A DNA stretch of 31,224 nt from Betaproteobacteria bacterium (GCA_025356695.1 JANXSE010000070.1:1-31224); one strand, 5' to 3'. Shown: positions 6,788 to 15,277, counted from the first letter of the stretch. Program-made: numbers and translations. The notes: generated by a model from the sequence alone, not told the origin.

Positions 6788-9058
6788 CTACGCGGTTTTC
6801 ACCGCCTGTTCATTCAGCGCTGTCTTCACCCGCACCGGCAGCATCGGCAGTTCGCGCATGCGTACACCCGTCAAGGCGAACACCGCGTTGGCAATCGCCG
6901 GTGCCATCGGCGCCACACCGATCTGGCCCGCGCCCGAGACCTGCCCATGCGCGCCTTCGACAAGATGGATTTCAATGTCGGGGATCTCGTCCATGCGCGG
7001 CACCGGGTAATCGTAAAAATTCGAATGCTGCACTTCGCCGCCTTTGATAACGATCTGTTCGCGCAACCCCGCCGACATGCCCCAGATAATGCCGGTCTCC
7101 AGCTGTTGCCGCAAATGCTTGGGTTGAATCGCGGTACCCGGATCGGCCACCGCCCACACCTTGTGCACCTTGATCGCACCGCTCGCGCGGTCCACCGAAA
7201 CTTCAACGACCTCGCCGATCTGGCAATTCCATGCGCCGCCGTGATTATAGGCAACGCCGAGTGCACGGCCTTCGCGCGGGCGGTCCCATGCCGACACCTT
7301 GCGCAATTGCTCGAGCACGGCTTTACCGCGTGCGTCGGTCATCAGTTCGATGCGCAGTTGCAGCGGATCTTTTTTGATCTTCGCCGCGACCTCATCCATG
7401 AACGATTCGACGGCAAAGATGGTGAAGCCATTGCCGACTGCGTTCCAGTAACCGACCGGCACGCCGCCGAGTTGATGCACATATTCGTGATGCTTGTTCG
7501 GCACGCCGTACGGCTGCACCATGCCGACCGCCACCGAACCATCGAGGCCGGGGTTCTGGTCCCACACCACTTTGCGCGCGCGCACCAGCACCGAATCGGC
7601 GACCAGGCGGTGGCTCCAGCCGTTAACTTTGCCGTCGGCAGAAATCGCTGCATCCATGCGTTGTGCCGTCAGCGGCCGGTAGGCGCCGTGTTTGACATCG
7701 TCCTCGCGGCTCCAGATCACCTTCACCGGCTTGTTCATCATTTTCGACAGCGTCACCGCCTCGGCGGTCATCAATTGCTCGGTCTTCGCACCGTAGCCGC
7801 CACCGACGAAAGTCGTGTTGATGCGGATTTCTTCGGCCGGCACACCGGTGATCTTGGCGCAAACCTGCTGCGCCCAGGTTTGCCCCTGTGTCGGCACCCA
7901 GACGTCGACTTCGTTGCCGCGCACCCACGCCGTCGCGTTAAACGGCTCCATGCAGGCATGGTGCACATGGTCGGTCAGATACTCGGCCGACAGCGTCTGT
8001 GCCGCCTGCTTGAATGCCGCATTGAAATCGCCGGCGTTGCCGACGGCGCGGCCGGTCTTGCTGCGGTCGCGCGCTAGTGCCGCCCATTCGGTTTTTTTCG
8101 CTTCGCTGTCGTACTTCGATGCCAGTTCGCCTTTGCGCCACTCGACCTTCAACAGGCGTTTGGCCTTCACCGTGGCCCAGTAGTCGGTACCGAGCACTGC
8201 CACCGCGTGATCGAGTTTGACCACCTTGACCACGCCCTGCACTTTCATCGCTTCCGTATCGTCGAAGGATACGGGTCCGTTCTCGGCACCCGTGCCGTAG
8301 AGCGGATGCGGCGTGTTGGCAATCGGCGAACGCGCCAGCGACGCGAACAGCATGCCGGGAATCTGCACATCGATGCCGTACTGCGCGCTGCCGTTGACCT
8401 TGGCCGGCACATCCACGCGCCGCACATCGCGCCCGATCAGGCGCCATTGTTCACGCGGTTTGAGTTCTGCGACCGTCACCACTGGCGGATTGTTGACCAC
8501 CTCGCTGAACACGGCGATCTCACCGTAGCTCAATTCGCGTTTCGACGCCGCGTGGATCACCTTGCCCGGCGCCGTCGTGCATTCGCCGGCCGGCACCTTC
8601 CAGTACTGCGCCGCATTGGCGATCATGATCTTGCGCGCCTGCGCACCGGCGAGGCGCATGATCGTCCAGTAGCCGCGTGTCGAATTGCTGCCGCCCACAC
8701 CCTGCACACCGAAGTAACCGGGATTGATATAGTCCTTCGCTGCCGGCGCCTGTTCGACATCGACGAGTTCCCAGTCGGCATCGAGTTCCTCCGCCAGCAT
8801 CAAAGGCAGCGAAGTCATGATGCCTTGCCCCATTTCAGCGGTCGGGCACATGATGCCGATGCTGTTGTCCGGGCGGAAATGCACCCAGGCATTGGCCCTC
8901 AAGCCGTCTTCGCAGGCACGCGCGTCGAACACCTTGAAGAGCAAACCCGGGCCGAAGGCAAAACCGAGCGCCAGGCCACCCGCATTTTTCAGCAGATCGC
9001 GACGCTGCGGATTCTGCGGCAAGGCATGGTGCAGCGATTGATCGTTCAGCGTCGCCAT
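6788..9058 (-). CDS. Molybdopterin-binding subunit of a xanthine-oxidase-family hydroxylase (IorB-like), Tat-exported
   Basis: This is the catalytic subunit (756 residues) of a molybdenum hydroxylase of the isoquinoline 1-oxidoreductase beta type, which oxidises N-heterocycles or aldehydes with water as oxygen source. The twin-arginine motif QRRDLLK (R19, R20) and a hydrophobic stretch predict Tat export of the folded complex. Visible cofactor segments are EMGQGIMTSLPLMLAEEL (about 75-92), MEPFNATAWV (about 370-379) and GGGYGAKTEQ (about 419-428). Near the C-terminus the segment that normally reads GEPG reads GQIG (Q712), so the usual catalytic Glu is Gln. The ATG at 9058 has a near-perfect AAGGAGG seven bases upstream and begins two bases after the small-subunit stop; the TTG at 9064 is less likely. 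Substrate unknown. Confidence 0.92.
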   Translation of the reverse strand: MATLNDQSLHHALPQNPQRRDLLKNAGGLALGFAFGPGLLFKVFDARACEDGLRANAWVHFRPDNSIGIMCPTAEMGQGIMTSLPLMLAEELDADWELVDVEQAPAAKDYINPGYFGVQGVGGSNSTRGYWTIMRLAGAQARKIMIANAAQYWKVPAGECTTAPGKVIHAASKRELSYGEIAVFSEVVNNPPVVTVAELKPREQWRLIGRDVRRVDVPAKVNGSAQYGIDVQIPGMLFASLARSPIANTPHPLYGTGAENGPVSFDDTEAMKVQGVVKVVKLDHAVAVLGTDYWATVKAKRLLKVEWRKGELASKYDSEAKKTEWAALARDRSKTGRAVGNAGDFNAAFKQAAQTLSAEYLTDHVHHACMEPFNATAWVRGNEVDVWVPTQGQTWAQQVCAKITGVPAEEIRINTTFVGGGYGAKTEQLMTAEAVTLSKMMNKPVKVIWSREDDVKHGAYRPLTAQRMDAAISADGKVNGWSHRLVADSVLVRARKVVWDQNPGLDGSVAVGMVQPYGVPNKHHEYVHQLGGVPVGYWNAVGNGFTIFAVESFMDEVAAKIKKDPLQLRIELMTDARGKAVLEQLRKVSAWDRPREGRALGVAYNHGGAWNCQIGEVVEVSVDRASGAIKVHKVWAVADPGTAIQPKHLRQQLETGIIWGMSAGLREQIVIKGGEVQHSNFYDYPVPRMDEIPDIEIHLVEGAHGQVSGAGQIGVAPMAPAIANAVFALTGVRMRELPMLPVRVKTALNEQAVKTA

Positions 9059-9060
9059 GT

Positions 9061-9528
9061 TCAAACCTCCTTCGCGGCGCGTTCAATGGCGGCGATGATG
9101 CGCCGGTACGAGCCGCAACGGCAGATGTTGGTTTTCATGTGCGCAACGATCTGTTCGCGCGTCGGTTTCGGATTGTCTTTCAGCAAAGCCGCCGCGCGCA
9201 TGATCTGGCCGGACTGGCAATAACCGCACTGCGGCGTTTCTTCGGCGATCCACGCCTTCTGCAGCGGATGCTCGCTGGTCGGCGAGAGGCCTTCGATGGT
9301 GGTCACATGGGCATTACCCAGCGACGAAATCGGCCGCAAACAGGAGAACGCTGGCTTGCCATCAATATGCACGGTGCAGGCACCGCACTGGCCAACGCCG
9401 CAGCCGTATTTGGTACCCGTGATCTTGAGGTGCTCGCGCAGCACCCACAACAGCGGCGTGTCCGGATGCGCCGTCACGGTCTGGCGCTTGCCATTGACCG
9501 TCAGCGTCGTCGCAGTCATTTGTGCCAT
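9061..9528 (-). CDS. [2Fe-2S] small subunit of the molybdenum hydroxylase (IorA-like)
   Basis: A 155-residue iron-sulfur subunit that passes electrons from the molybdenum site to an acceptor. The N-terminal plant-ferredoxin-like domain has C43, C48, C51 and C63 ([16 protein letters not shown]...C). The C-terminal helical domain has C101, C104, C136 and C138 (CGYCQSGQ...NICRCGSY). All eight cluster ligands are present and the length is normal. AGGAGG six bases before the ATG supports the start. Its 3' end carries the Shine-Dalgarno of the large subunit, so the two are translationally linked. It has no signal of its own and would be exported bound to the Tat-tagged partner. No FAD subunit is present, as usual for the IorAB subtype, which typically passes electrons to cytochromes. 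Confidence 0.95.
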   Translation of the reverse strand: MAQMTATTLTVNGKRQTVTAHPDTPLLWVLREHLKITGTKYGCGVGQCGACTVHIDGKPAFSCLRPISSLGNAHVTTIEGLSPTSEHPLQKAWIAEETPQCGYCQSGQIMRAAALLKDNPKPTREQIVAHMKTNICRCGSYRRIIAAIERAAKEV

Positions 9529-9579
9529 GGCCCCTCCTGTCGCGCCAGAGCGCGGAACCGGCGCTTATTCTAGTCTTAA

Positions 9580-10755
9580 TCAGCCTGCCCGGAACAACCC
9601 CCGCTCCGCCGCGTGCATGCGCTCGAAACCCGTCTTCGTGACGCGGATCATTTCGCCGACCTGCACGCCTGCCGTGTGTTCCTTGTTCACGACGTTGGGC
9701 TGCACGACGACCGTCATGTTTTCTTCGAGCACCATATCGGGCAGTTTGCCGGCGGGCCGGCTGCGGCTGCCGAGGATGGGCTGGAAATAACCACCGCCAA
9801 AGCCGTGCACCAGATCGTCGCAAATCGTGAAGCCGCGGTCTTCGACGAGGCTGCTGGCGTCAAGGATGGTCTGCATGGCGGTACCGTGGCGGATCACCGC
9901 GGTAACGGCATCGTAGGTATCCTCGGCGGTCTGGTGCAGATCGCGATAGAGCGGCGTCGGCTCTGCACCGACGGTGAAGCTGCGCAACACCTGCCCCGCG
10001 TAGTCCCACCAGAAGGCTGACAGTTCGCAGAACACCAGATCGCCCGCGGCGACCTTGCGCGGCGACGGATGCTGGCGCGGCACGTAGATATGCGGCGCCG
10101 CCATTGAAGTGCAGCCGATGTAGTGGATCATGGTCGTGCCGCCGTGTTTGACGTAGGCACTCTCCACCAGCGCGGACAACTCACGTTCATCAAGCCCCGG
10201 CTTGCAGCCTTCAAGCAAAGCTTCGAGCCCCGCATCGCTCATCGCCGCGCCAATGCGAAACCAGTCGAGCTCTTCTTCCGACTTGATCATGCGCAGGCGC
10301 GTGTAGTCGGCATCGAGGCTCTTCACCATGAAGTTCTGTTCTAGCTGTTTGTATTTGGCATGCGGCAGCGGCCCGATCACGCCGACATTTTTAGCACCGC
10401 GTTTTTTCAGTTCCGCAATCGTGCGCACGATGCCCTCGTGACCGCCCCATTGCACATCGACACCGCGTGCGATGATTTCGGCCAGCGGAAAGTGGTTGTA
10501 CCACTCCATGAACATGGTCATCGGCATGCCGGGTTTGAAGATCGTCAGCGCCTCGACAGTACCGGGCCAGCCGGTCACCCATTGCGTGGCGTTGCCGTTG
10601 CGGTTGTTGGTGACGATCAGCAGATGGTCGACGCCGTGTTTCTCCATCGCCGCGCCGAGCGCGGCATGGCGCCGCGCATATTCGGCATCGGAAAAACGCG
10701 GGTATTCCTGTTTCAGGATTTCCTGCAGGCGTGGTTCGAGATTCAGTGTAGACAC
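9580..10755 (-). CDS. M24-family (creatinase/Xaa-Pro peptidase fold) protein with degenerate metal site
   Basis: A 391-residue protein with the two-domain layout of Xaa-Pro peptidases and creatinase: a creatinase-like N-terminal domain (about 25-155) and a pita-bread C-terminal domain (about 160-380; start MIKSEEELDWFRIGAAMSDAGL). Aligning by eye to the five M24 metal ligands (D, D, H, E, E) gives E244 (VFCELSAF), Q255 (DYAGQVLRSF), H317 (LVHGFGGGYF), Q352 (VVVQPNVV) and G367. Only the His is kept, as in metal-free creatinase. A metal-independent C-N hydrolase or other activity is therefore likelier than a dipeptidase. Translation starts at GTG (10755) with AAAAGG about eight bases upstream. 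It follows the alpha-hydroxyacid oxidase gene and precedes the molybdenum hydroxylase pair. Confidence 0.87.
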   Translation of the reverse strand: MSTLNLEPRLQEILKQEYPRFSDAEYARRHAALGAAMEKHGVDHLLIVTNNRNGNATQWVTGWPGTVEALTIFKPGMPMTMFMEWYNHFPLAEIIARGVDVQWGGHEGIVRTIAELKKRGAKNVGVIGPLPHAKYKQLEQNFMVKSLDADYTRLRMIKSEEELDWFRIGAAMSDAGLEALLEGCKPGLDERELSALVESAYVKHGGTTMIHYIGCTSMAAPHIYVPRQHPSPRKVAAGDLVFCELSAFWWDYAGQVLRSFTVGAEPTPLYRDLHQTAEDTYDAVTAVIRHGTAMQTILDASSLVEDRGFTICDDLVHGFGGGYFQPILGSRSRPAGKLPDMVLEENMTVVVQPNVVNKEHTAGVQVGEMIRVTKTGFERMHAAERGLFRAG

Positions 10756-10778
10756 TTCAACAACCTTTTAAAACCCCG

Positions 10779-10867
10779 CGTTCGTCCTGAGCTTGTCGAA
10801 GGATGAACGCTCAAATTCGATCGTTCTGCGGGATGCTCCGTTCATGGTTCGACAGGCTCACCACGAA
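10779..10867. repeat. Facing pair of REP-like elements
   Basis: Two related units of about 30 bases lie in opposite orientation in the gap 10756-10890. The left unit (10779-10809) contains TCCTGAGCTTGTCGAAGGA and the right unit (10839-10867) contains GGTTCGACAGGCTCACC. Each unit is internally palindromic (for example CGTTCGTCC / GGATGAACG), and the two are near reverse complements. This type is dispersed in many proteobacterial genomes. The pair can fold into a cruciform or act as a bidirectional terminator. It lies upstream of the M24 gene. Confidence 0.75.
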
Positions 10868-10890
10868 AGAAGCAGACGGTTGGCGCAACC

Positions 10891-12057
10891 CTATGGCAGC
10901 GCTTTGCGGCGCAATACGTTCTCGAAATAGGGATACTGACTCATCGCATCGCTGCCGCTGACCGGCGTTGCTGCGCGCAGCCAGGTCGGGTCGAGCTGCT
11001 TGATCGAGGTCAGCCCCATCAGCCCCAGCATGGTCTTGATTTCGAATTCCATGATTTCCAGCATGCGGGCGATGCCGGCCTCGCCCGCTGCGGCAAGAGC
11101 GAGGCCCTGCAACTTGCCTACACCGACGGCGGAGGCGCCCAGCGCCAGCGCCTTGATGACGTCGGTGCCGCGCATAATGCCGCCGTCCATCAGCACTTCA
11201 GCACGGCCATCGACGGCTTCAACGACTTCCGGCAGCACTTCGATACTGCCCTGCGCGTGATCAAGCTGGCGACCACCGTGGTTCGACACATACACGCATT
11301 CGACACCGTGTTCGACCGCCATGCGCGCATCTTCGCCTGAAGCAATGCCCTTCAGGATCATCGGCAGGCCCGTGCACTGTTTCATCCATGCCAGATCGTC
11401 CCAGTTGAGGCTGGCCTGATACCGCGGATCACCACCCGACTCGCGCATCAGGAAACGGTTGTTGATATCGCGTTCGCGGCGGCTGTAATAGGCACGGTCC
11501 ACCGTAATGCAGATGGCGCGGTAACCGACCGCCTTGGCGCGTTGCAGAATGTCTTTGACCCACGCACGGTCGCTGCGCACATAGAGCTGGAACAGCAGCG
11601 GCTTGCCGACCGCTTTCGCGACTTCTTCAATGCTGGGCTTGGCGGCGGTGCTAATGAAAGCCGTAGTGCCACGCGAAATCGCGCCTTTGGCGACGGCAAT
11701 CGCGCCGCGCGGATCGGCGAGCTGCAAAAAATTGCCAACCGGCGCGATGAACACCGGCAGTTTCAGTTTCTGCCCAAGCAGCGTGGTCGAGATGTCGATA
11801 TCGGCAACGTTGACCAGCACGCGCTGGCGCAGCGCCAGACAGTCGAGCGCATGACGATTGCGCCGCAGCGTCGTCTCGGAATCGGAGCCGCCGCACAGCG
11901 TGTCCCACAGCAGCTGCGACAGGTTGCGACGCGCCGCCATCGCGATCTCCTGCATGGTGTGCATGTCCTTGGCAAGTTCCTCGCGCTCGGATTTGCGTTC
12001 AAGCACCAGCGGTGCGGCGGATTTTTTCGCGACTGCTTTTTTCTTTTGGGTTGCCAT
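10891..12057 (-). CDS. FMN-dependent alpha-hydroxyacid oxidase/dehydrogenase (lactate/glycolate oxidase family)
   Basis: A 388-residue TIM-barrel flavoprotein that oxidises an alpha-hydroxy acid to the 2-oxo acid. Seen: FIAPVGNFLQLADPRGAIAV, FQLYV, ITVDRAYYSRRERDINNRF, ILKGIASGEDA with the flavin-contacting Lys, and the catalytic YVSNHGGRQLD. LMDGGIMRGTDVIKALALGA is the FMN phosphate site. The N-terminal stretch holds WDTLCGGSDSETTLRRNR, where the substrate-binding Tyr of glycolate oxidase (Tyr24) is replaced by T53, so the substrate may be atypical. The Lys/Ala-rich first 15 residues are unusual. I chose the ATG at 12057 (AAAGG upstream); the frame stays open to 12279, but that part is repeat DNA. 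A 2-oxo acid product would suit the E1/E2 complex encoded upstream (inference). Confidence 0.9.
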   Translation of the reverse strand: MATQKKKAVAKKSAAPLVLERKSEREELAKDMHTMQEIAMAARRNLSQLLWDTLCGGSDSETTLRRNRHALDCLALRQRVLVNVADIDISTTLLGQKLKLPVFIAPVGNFLQLADPRGAIAVAKGAISRGTTAFISTAAKPSIEEVAKAVGKPLLFQLYVRSDRAWVKDILQRAKAVGYRAICITVDRAYYSRRERDINNRFLMRESGGDPRYQASLNWDDLAWMKQCTGLPMILKGIASGEDARMAVEHGVECVYVSNHGGRQLDHAQGSIEVLPEVVEAVDGRAEVLMDGGIMRGTDVIKALALGASAVGVGKLQGLALAAAGEAGIARMLEIMEFEIKTMLGLMGLTSIKQLDPTWLRAATPVSGSDAMSQYPYFENVLRRKALP

Positions 12058-12098
12058 TGCTGCCTTTCGGATACGGATCAGAATTCGTTCAATTTTTT

Positions 12099-12185
12099 GT
12101 AGTCCGGAAGGCGCACAGCGTATTCCGGGGTTCTGCAAGCGCCCGTCCCGGAATTCGCGTTGCTCCTTCCGGGCTGCGGCACTAC
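12099..12185. repeat. Imperfect palindromic repeat, GTAG...CTAC ends
   Basis: An 87-base inverted repeat fills most of the gap 12058-12200. The left arm begins GTAGTCCGGAAGGCGCACAG and continues to TTCCGGGG; the right arm (about 12145-12185) carries TCCCGGAATTCGCGTTGCTC, then CTTCCGGG, and ends GCACTAC. It resembles the widespread GTAGCCCGGATG-type intergenic repeat of beta- and gammaproteobacteria (from memory). It lies between a Bug gene stop and nothing else but the oxidase start, so it may stabilise or end transcripts. Confidence 0.65.
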
Positions 12186-12200
12186 AGCGTTGTGCGGATT

Positions 12201-13181
12201 TTATTCGGGTTTGACGCTTGCCGCTTTCACCAGCGTTGCGTTCTTCGTTACTTCGCTCTTGAGAAACTGCGCGAACCATTCGGGTGTGCTGCCGACAATA
12301 TCGGAACCTTCACCCGCCGCATAGTCCCTGAACTCGGGTGTGGCGATCACTTTCAGCACGCCCGCGTGCAGGCGGTTGATAATGTCTGCAGGCGTACCCG
12401 CCGGCGCGAGCAGGCCCTGCCAGCCGCCGTATTCATAACCCTTGATGGTTTCGGCAATCGTTGGCAGCTCCGGCAGACTGGCAATGCGCGCCGCGCTCGA
12501 CACGCCCAACAGGCGCAGCTTGCCGGTCTTGCCGTGCGGCACGGCGGTCGACACCGGTGAAAACATCACCTGCCCTTCGCCACTGATCACGGCGATCACC
12601 ATCTGCCCGCCGCCCTTATAAGGCACATGCAGCATCTGCGTGCCGGTCATGCTCTGGAACAATTCGGCGGCGAGATGGCTGGTGGACCCTGCCCCCGCCG
12701 AAGGCACGACGAGCGCGCCCGGACGCGCCCTTGCGATGGTGATGAGATCGCGCACCGATTTCGCCGGCACCGACGGATGCACTGACAGCGCGTTATAGAA
12801 ACGCGTAATCAGCGATACCGGTGAGAAATCGCGCACCGGGTCGTAACCGACCTTCGGATAAATCACCGGGCTGATGGCCATCGACACCGAACCACCGATG
12901 TAGAGCGCGTAACCGTCGGGCACCGACTTCGCCGCCACCTCGGTGCCGATGGTCGCGCCGGCACCACCGCGATTATCGACCACTACCTGCACGCCGAGAT
13001 TCTCGCCGAGTTTTTGCGCAATCATGCGCGACATCAGATCGGTACCGCTGGCCGCCGCCCACGGCACGATCAGCCGCACCGGTTTGGACGGATAGTTCTG
13101 TGCCGCAGTCGTTGCCGCAGCGCCCAGCAGCATGACCGCCAACATTTGTCGTGTCCCGATGTCGGCAAAATTCTTTTTCAT
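12201..13181 (-). CDS. Bug/TctC-family solute-binding protein
   Basis: A full-length Bug receptor (326 residues). The signal region is about 1-28 (hydrophobic LAVMLLGAAATTAAQ), then NYPSKPVRLIVPWAA. The first pocket loop reads AASGTD (43-48) where many relatives have AGGxxD. The second, DNRGGAGATIG (69-79), and the HVPYKGGGQM loop are normal. The ATG at 13181 is preceded by TTG in frame; there is no strong Shine-Dalgarno, so it may rely on coupling to the gene 13 bases upstream. It forms an adjacent pair with the Bug gene at 13195-14184. The two are clearly divergent, so they are not a recent duplication. Ligand unknown. Confidence 0.95.
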   Translation of the reverse strand: MKKNFADIGTRQMLAVMLLGAAATTAAQNYPSKPVRLIVPWAAASGTDLMSRMIAQKLGENLGVQVVVDNRGGAGATIGTEVAAKSVPDGYALYIGGSVSMAISPVIYPKVGYDPVRDFSPVSLITRFYNALSVHPSVPAKSVRDLITIARARPGALVVPSAGAGSTSHLAAELFQSMTGTQMLHVPYKGGGQMVIAVISGEGQVMFSPVSTAVPHGKTGKLRLLGVSSAARIASLPELPTIAETIKGYEYGGWQGLLAPAGTPADIINRLHAGVLKVIATPEFRDYAAGEGSDIVGSTPEWFAQFLKSEVTKNATLVKAASVKPE

Positions 13182-13194
13182 CAAAGGCCGCTCT

Positions 13195-14184
13195 CTATTC
13201 CGGTTTCACGCCGGCGATCTTCACCAGCTTTTCGACCCGTTCGTAATCGGCACGGTAGAAACGCGCAAATTCGTCTGCGCTTTCGCTGCCCAGCGGATAC
13301 AGCCCCTGGTTGGCATACTGCTGTTTCACTTCGTTGTCGGCCAGCACCTTCTGGATCACCGCATGCAGTTGATTGACAATGGCGCGCGGCGTGCCGCGCG
13401 GTGCAAAGAAAGCGTTCCAGCTCGTATATTCATAGCCCGGCACGCCGGCTTCGTCAATGGTCGGCAGGTCGGGCATCAGCGGCGAGCGTTGCTTCGAGGT
13501 CAGACCCAGCGCGCGCAGACGACCACCCTTGATCTGTCCCACCACCGAGGCCGCCGGCGCAATCAGCCATTGCGCCTCGCCGGCGACCACCGCGGCCGCC
13601 ATCGGCCCGCCGCCTTTGTACGGCACGTGCACCGTATCGATGCCCGCCAGGCTGGTAAACATGATGCCGGCGAGATGGCTCGACGAACCGATGCCGGCCG
13701 ACGCCATGTTGAGCTTGCCCGGTTGTGCCTTGGCCAGCGCCAGCAGTTCTTTGACGCTGCGCGCCGCCAACGCCGGATGCACCACCAGCACGCCTTCGGC
13801 ATTCACGATCAGCGAGATCGGTGCAAAATCCTTGCTCCAGTCGAATGGCAATTTTCGATAGGTAAAGTTGGAAATAATCATGGAACTGGGCGCGCCAACC
13901 AGTAACGTGTAGCCGTCTGCCGGCGCGCGCGCGGTCAGTTCAACGCCGATAATGCCGCCGGCGCCGCCGCGGTTGTCGATAACGATCTGCTGACCAAGAT
14001 GCTCGGCCATGCGATTGGTCACGATGCGCGTGATCGTGTCCAGCGAAGAACCCGCCGACTGTGCGGCGATCACGCGGATCGGCTTGTCCGGATATTTCTG
14101 CGCCTGTGCCTGTCCAGCGCAAATCATCGTCAACACCGCAAGAAAAAACGTTGTGCAATTCGTATTTTGGAAATTCGCCGTCAT
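13195..14184 (-). CDS. Bug/TctC-family solute-binding protein
   Basis: A 329-residue Bug receptor. The signal peptide (about 1-28) ends GQAQAQ, followed by KYPDKPIRVIAAQ. The first pocket loop is unusual, AQSAGSSLDT (41-50), without the common GG pair. The second, DNRGGAGGIIG (70-80), and the VHVPYKGGGPM loop are standard. The ATG has GGGAGG at good spacing. It follows the aldo/keto reductase gene by 22 bases and precedes another Bug gene by 13, so all three probably share a transcript. Ligand unknown; the altered loop suggests a ligand different from that of the neighbouring Bug proteins (inference). Confidence 0.95.
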   Translation of the reverse strand: MTANFQNTNCTTFFLAVLTMICAGQAQAQKYPDKPIRVIAAQSAGSSLDTITRIVTNRMAEHLGQQIVIDNRGGAGGIIGVELTARAPADGYTLLVGAPSSMIISNFTYRKLPFDWSKDFAPISLIVNAEGVLVVHPALAARSVKELLALAKAQPGKLNMASAGIGSSSHLAGIMFTSLAGIDTVHVPYKGGGPMAAAVVAGEAQWLIAPAASVVGQIKGGRLRALGLTSKQRSPLMPDLPTIDEAGVPGYEYTSWNAFFAPRGTPRAIVNQLHAVIQKVLADNEVKQQYANQGLYPLGSESADEFARFYRADYERVEKLVKIAGVKPE

Positions 14185-14206
14185 GGTTCCTCCCCCGGAT
14201 GAATGG

Positions 14207-15190
14207 CTACAACCAGACCCCTTTCAATGCATTGGGCATGTAACGTTCCCCCGCGCCGGCGCCCGGCGTGAAGATGTCGCTCAATTTTTGTGATTCGGCC
14301 GGCGTCAACACAATATCGACGGCGGCGACGTTCTGTTCGAGATTGGCAACGTGGTTGGTGCCGGGTATCGGAATCACGTGATCGCCCTGCGCCAGCAGCC
14401 AGGCCACCGCGAGTTGCGAATTGCTGATGCCTTTGGCTTTCGCCATCGCCTCCAGCTGCGCCACCAGTTCGACATTGCGCGCAAGGTTCTCCGGCTGAAA
14501 ACGCGGATGGCGGCGGCGCCGGTCGTTGGCCGGCAGATCGTCCACCGTGCGAATGCGACCGGTCAGCAGACCGCGCCCAAGTGGTGCGTAACCGACATAG
14601 GCGATGCCCAGTTCGCGGCACAGCGGCAGAATCTCTTTTTCGCATTCGCGGAACCACAGCGAATATTCGGTCTGCACCGCCGCCAGCGGAAAAGTCGCGT
14701 GGGCGCGGCGCAGCGTCGCCGGCGCCACTTCGCAGACGCCGATATGCCGCACCTTGCCCTGCTCGACCAGCCGCCCCATCGCACCGATGGTGTCCTCAAT
14801 CGGTGTGTTCGGGTCGACGCGGTGCAGGTAGAACAGATCGATCACGTCGATGTCGAGACGCTGCAGGCTCGCTTCGCAGCACTCAACGACAAACGCCGGC
14901 TTGGCATTGGGCGCCTTCTTGCCGTCCGGCAGTTCGATGTTGCCGAATTTGGTTGCCACCATGATCTGCTCGCGCCTGCCTTTGATGGCGCGGCCGAGCA
15001 GCACCTCATGTCGCGTGCCCCAGTAGGCGTCGGAGCTGTCGAACAAATTGATGCCCAGATCGATGGCGCGGTGGATGGTCGCGTTGAAATCCTTTTCGAG
15101 CGGCGTGTCGAACTGCACCGGCTGGCTGCCGCGCCCCATGCCGATCGCCGATACCATCGGACCGTTTTTGCCCAGACGCCGCTGTTTCAT
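14207..15190 (-). CDS. Aldo/keto reductase
   Basis: A 327-residue NADPH-dependent carbonyl reductase of the AKR superfamily (aryl-alcohol-dehydrogenase/YajO-like subgroup), expected in the cytoplasm. The catalytic tetrad is visible: D51 and Y56 in FDSSDAYWG, K81 in VATKFG and H123 in LFYLHRVDP. The C-terminal cofactor part includes IPIPGTNHVANLEQNVAAVDI. Length is normal. A GGAGGAG about ten bases upstream supports the ATG. It sits between the nitrilase and two Bug genes. Likely substrates are aldehydes or ketones formed in the local pathway; the exact one cannot be read from sequence. Confidence 0.94.
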   Translation of the reverse strand: MKQRRLGKNGPMVSAIGMGRGSQPVQFDTPLEKDFNATIHRAIDLGINLFDSSDAYWGTRHEVLLGRAIKGRREQIMVATKFGNIELPDGKKAPNAKPAFVVECCEASLQRLDIDVIDLFYLHRVDPNTPIEDTIGAMGRLVEQGKVRHIGVCEVAPATLRRAHATFPLAAVQTEYSLWFRECEKEILPLCRELGIAYVGYAPLGRGLLTGRIRTVDDLPANDRRRRHPRFQPENLARNVELVAQLEAMAKAKGISNSQLAVAWLLAQGDHVIPIPGTNHVANLEQNVAAVDIVLTPAESQKLSDIFTPGAGAGERYMPNALKGVWL

Positions 15191-15277
15191 GCCGCATTCT
15201 CCTCCGCAAGACCGCCAATGTAATGGATTGCGCGCCGCCGCTCAGCCTGCGCCGCGGATGCCCGCAAAACCTTCCTG

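Noticed and set aside
9580..10755. Calling the M24 protein a creatinase or an active Xaa-Pro dipeptidase
   Set aside because: The metal ligands are missing, so a metallopeptidase is unlikely, and the creatinase assignment rests only on fold and the absence of metal ligands.
12058..12279. A 74-residue N-terminal extension of the alpha-hydroxyacid oxidase
   Set aside because: The extension is encoded by a palindromic repeat and overlaps the preceding Bug gene; the ATG at 12057 has its own Shine-Dalgarno.
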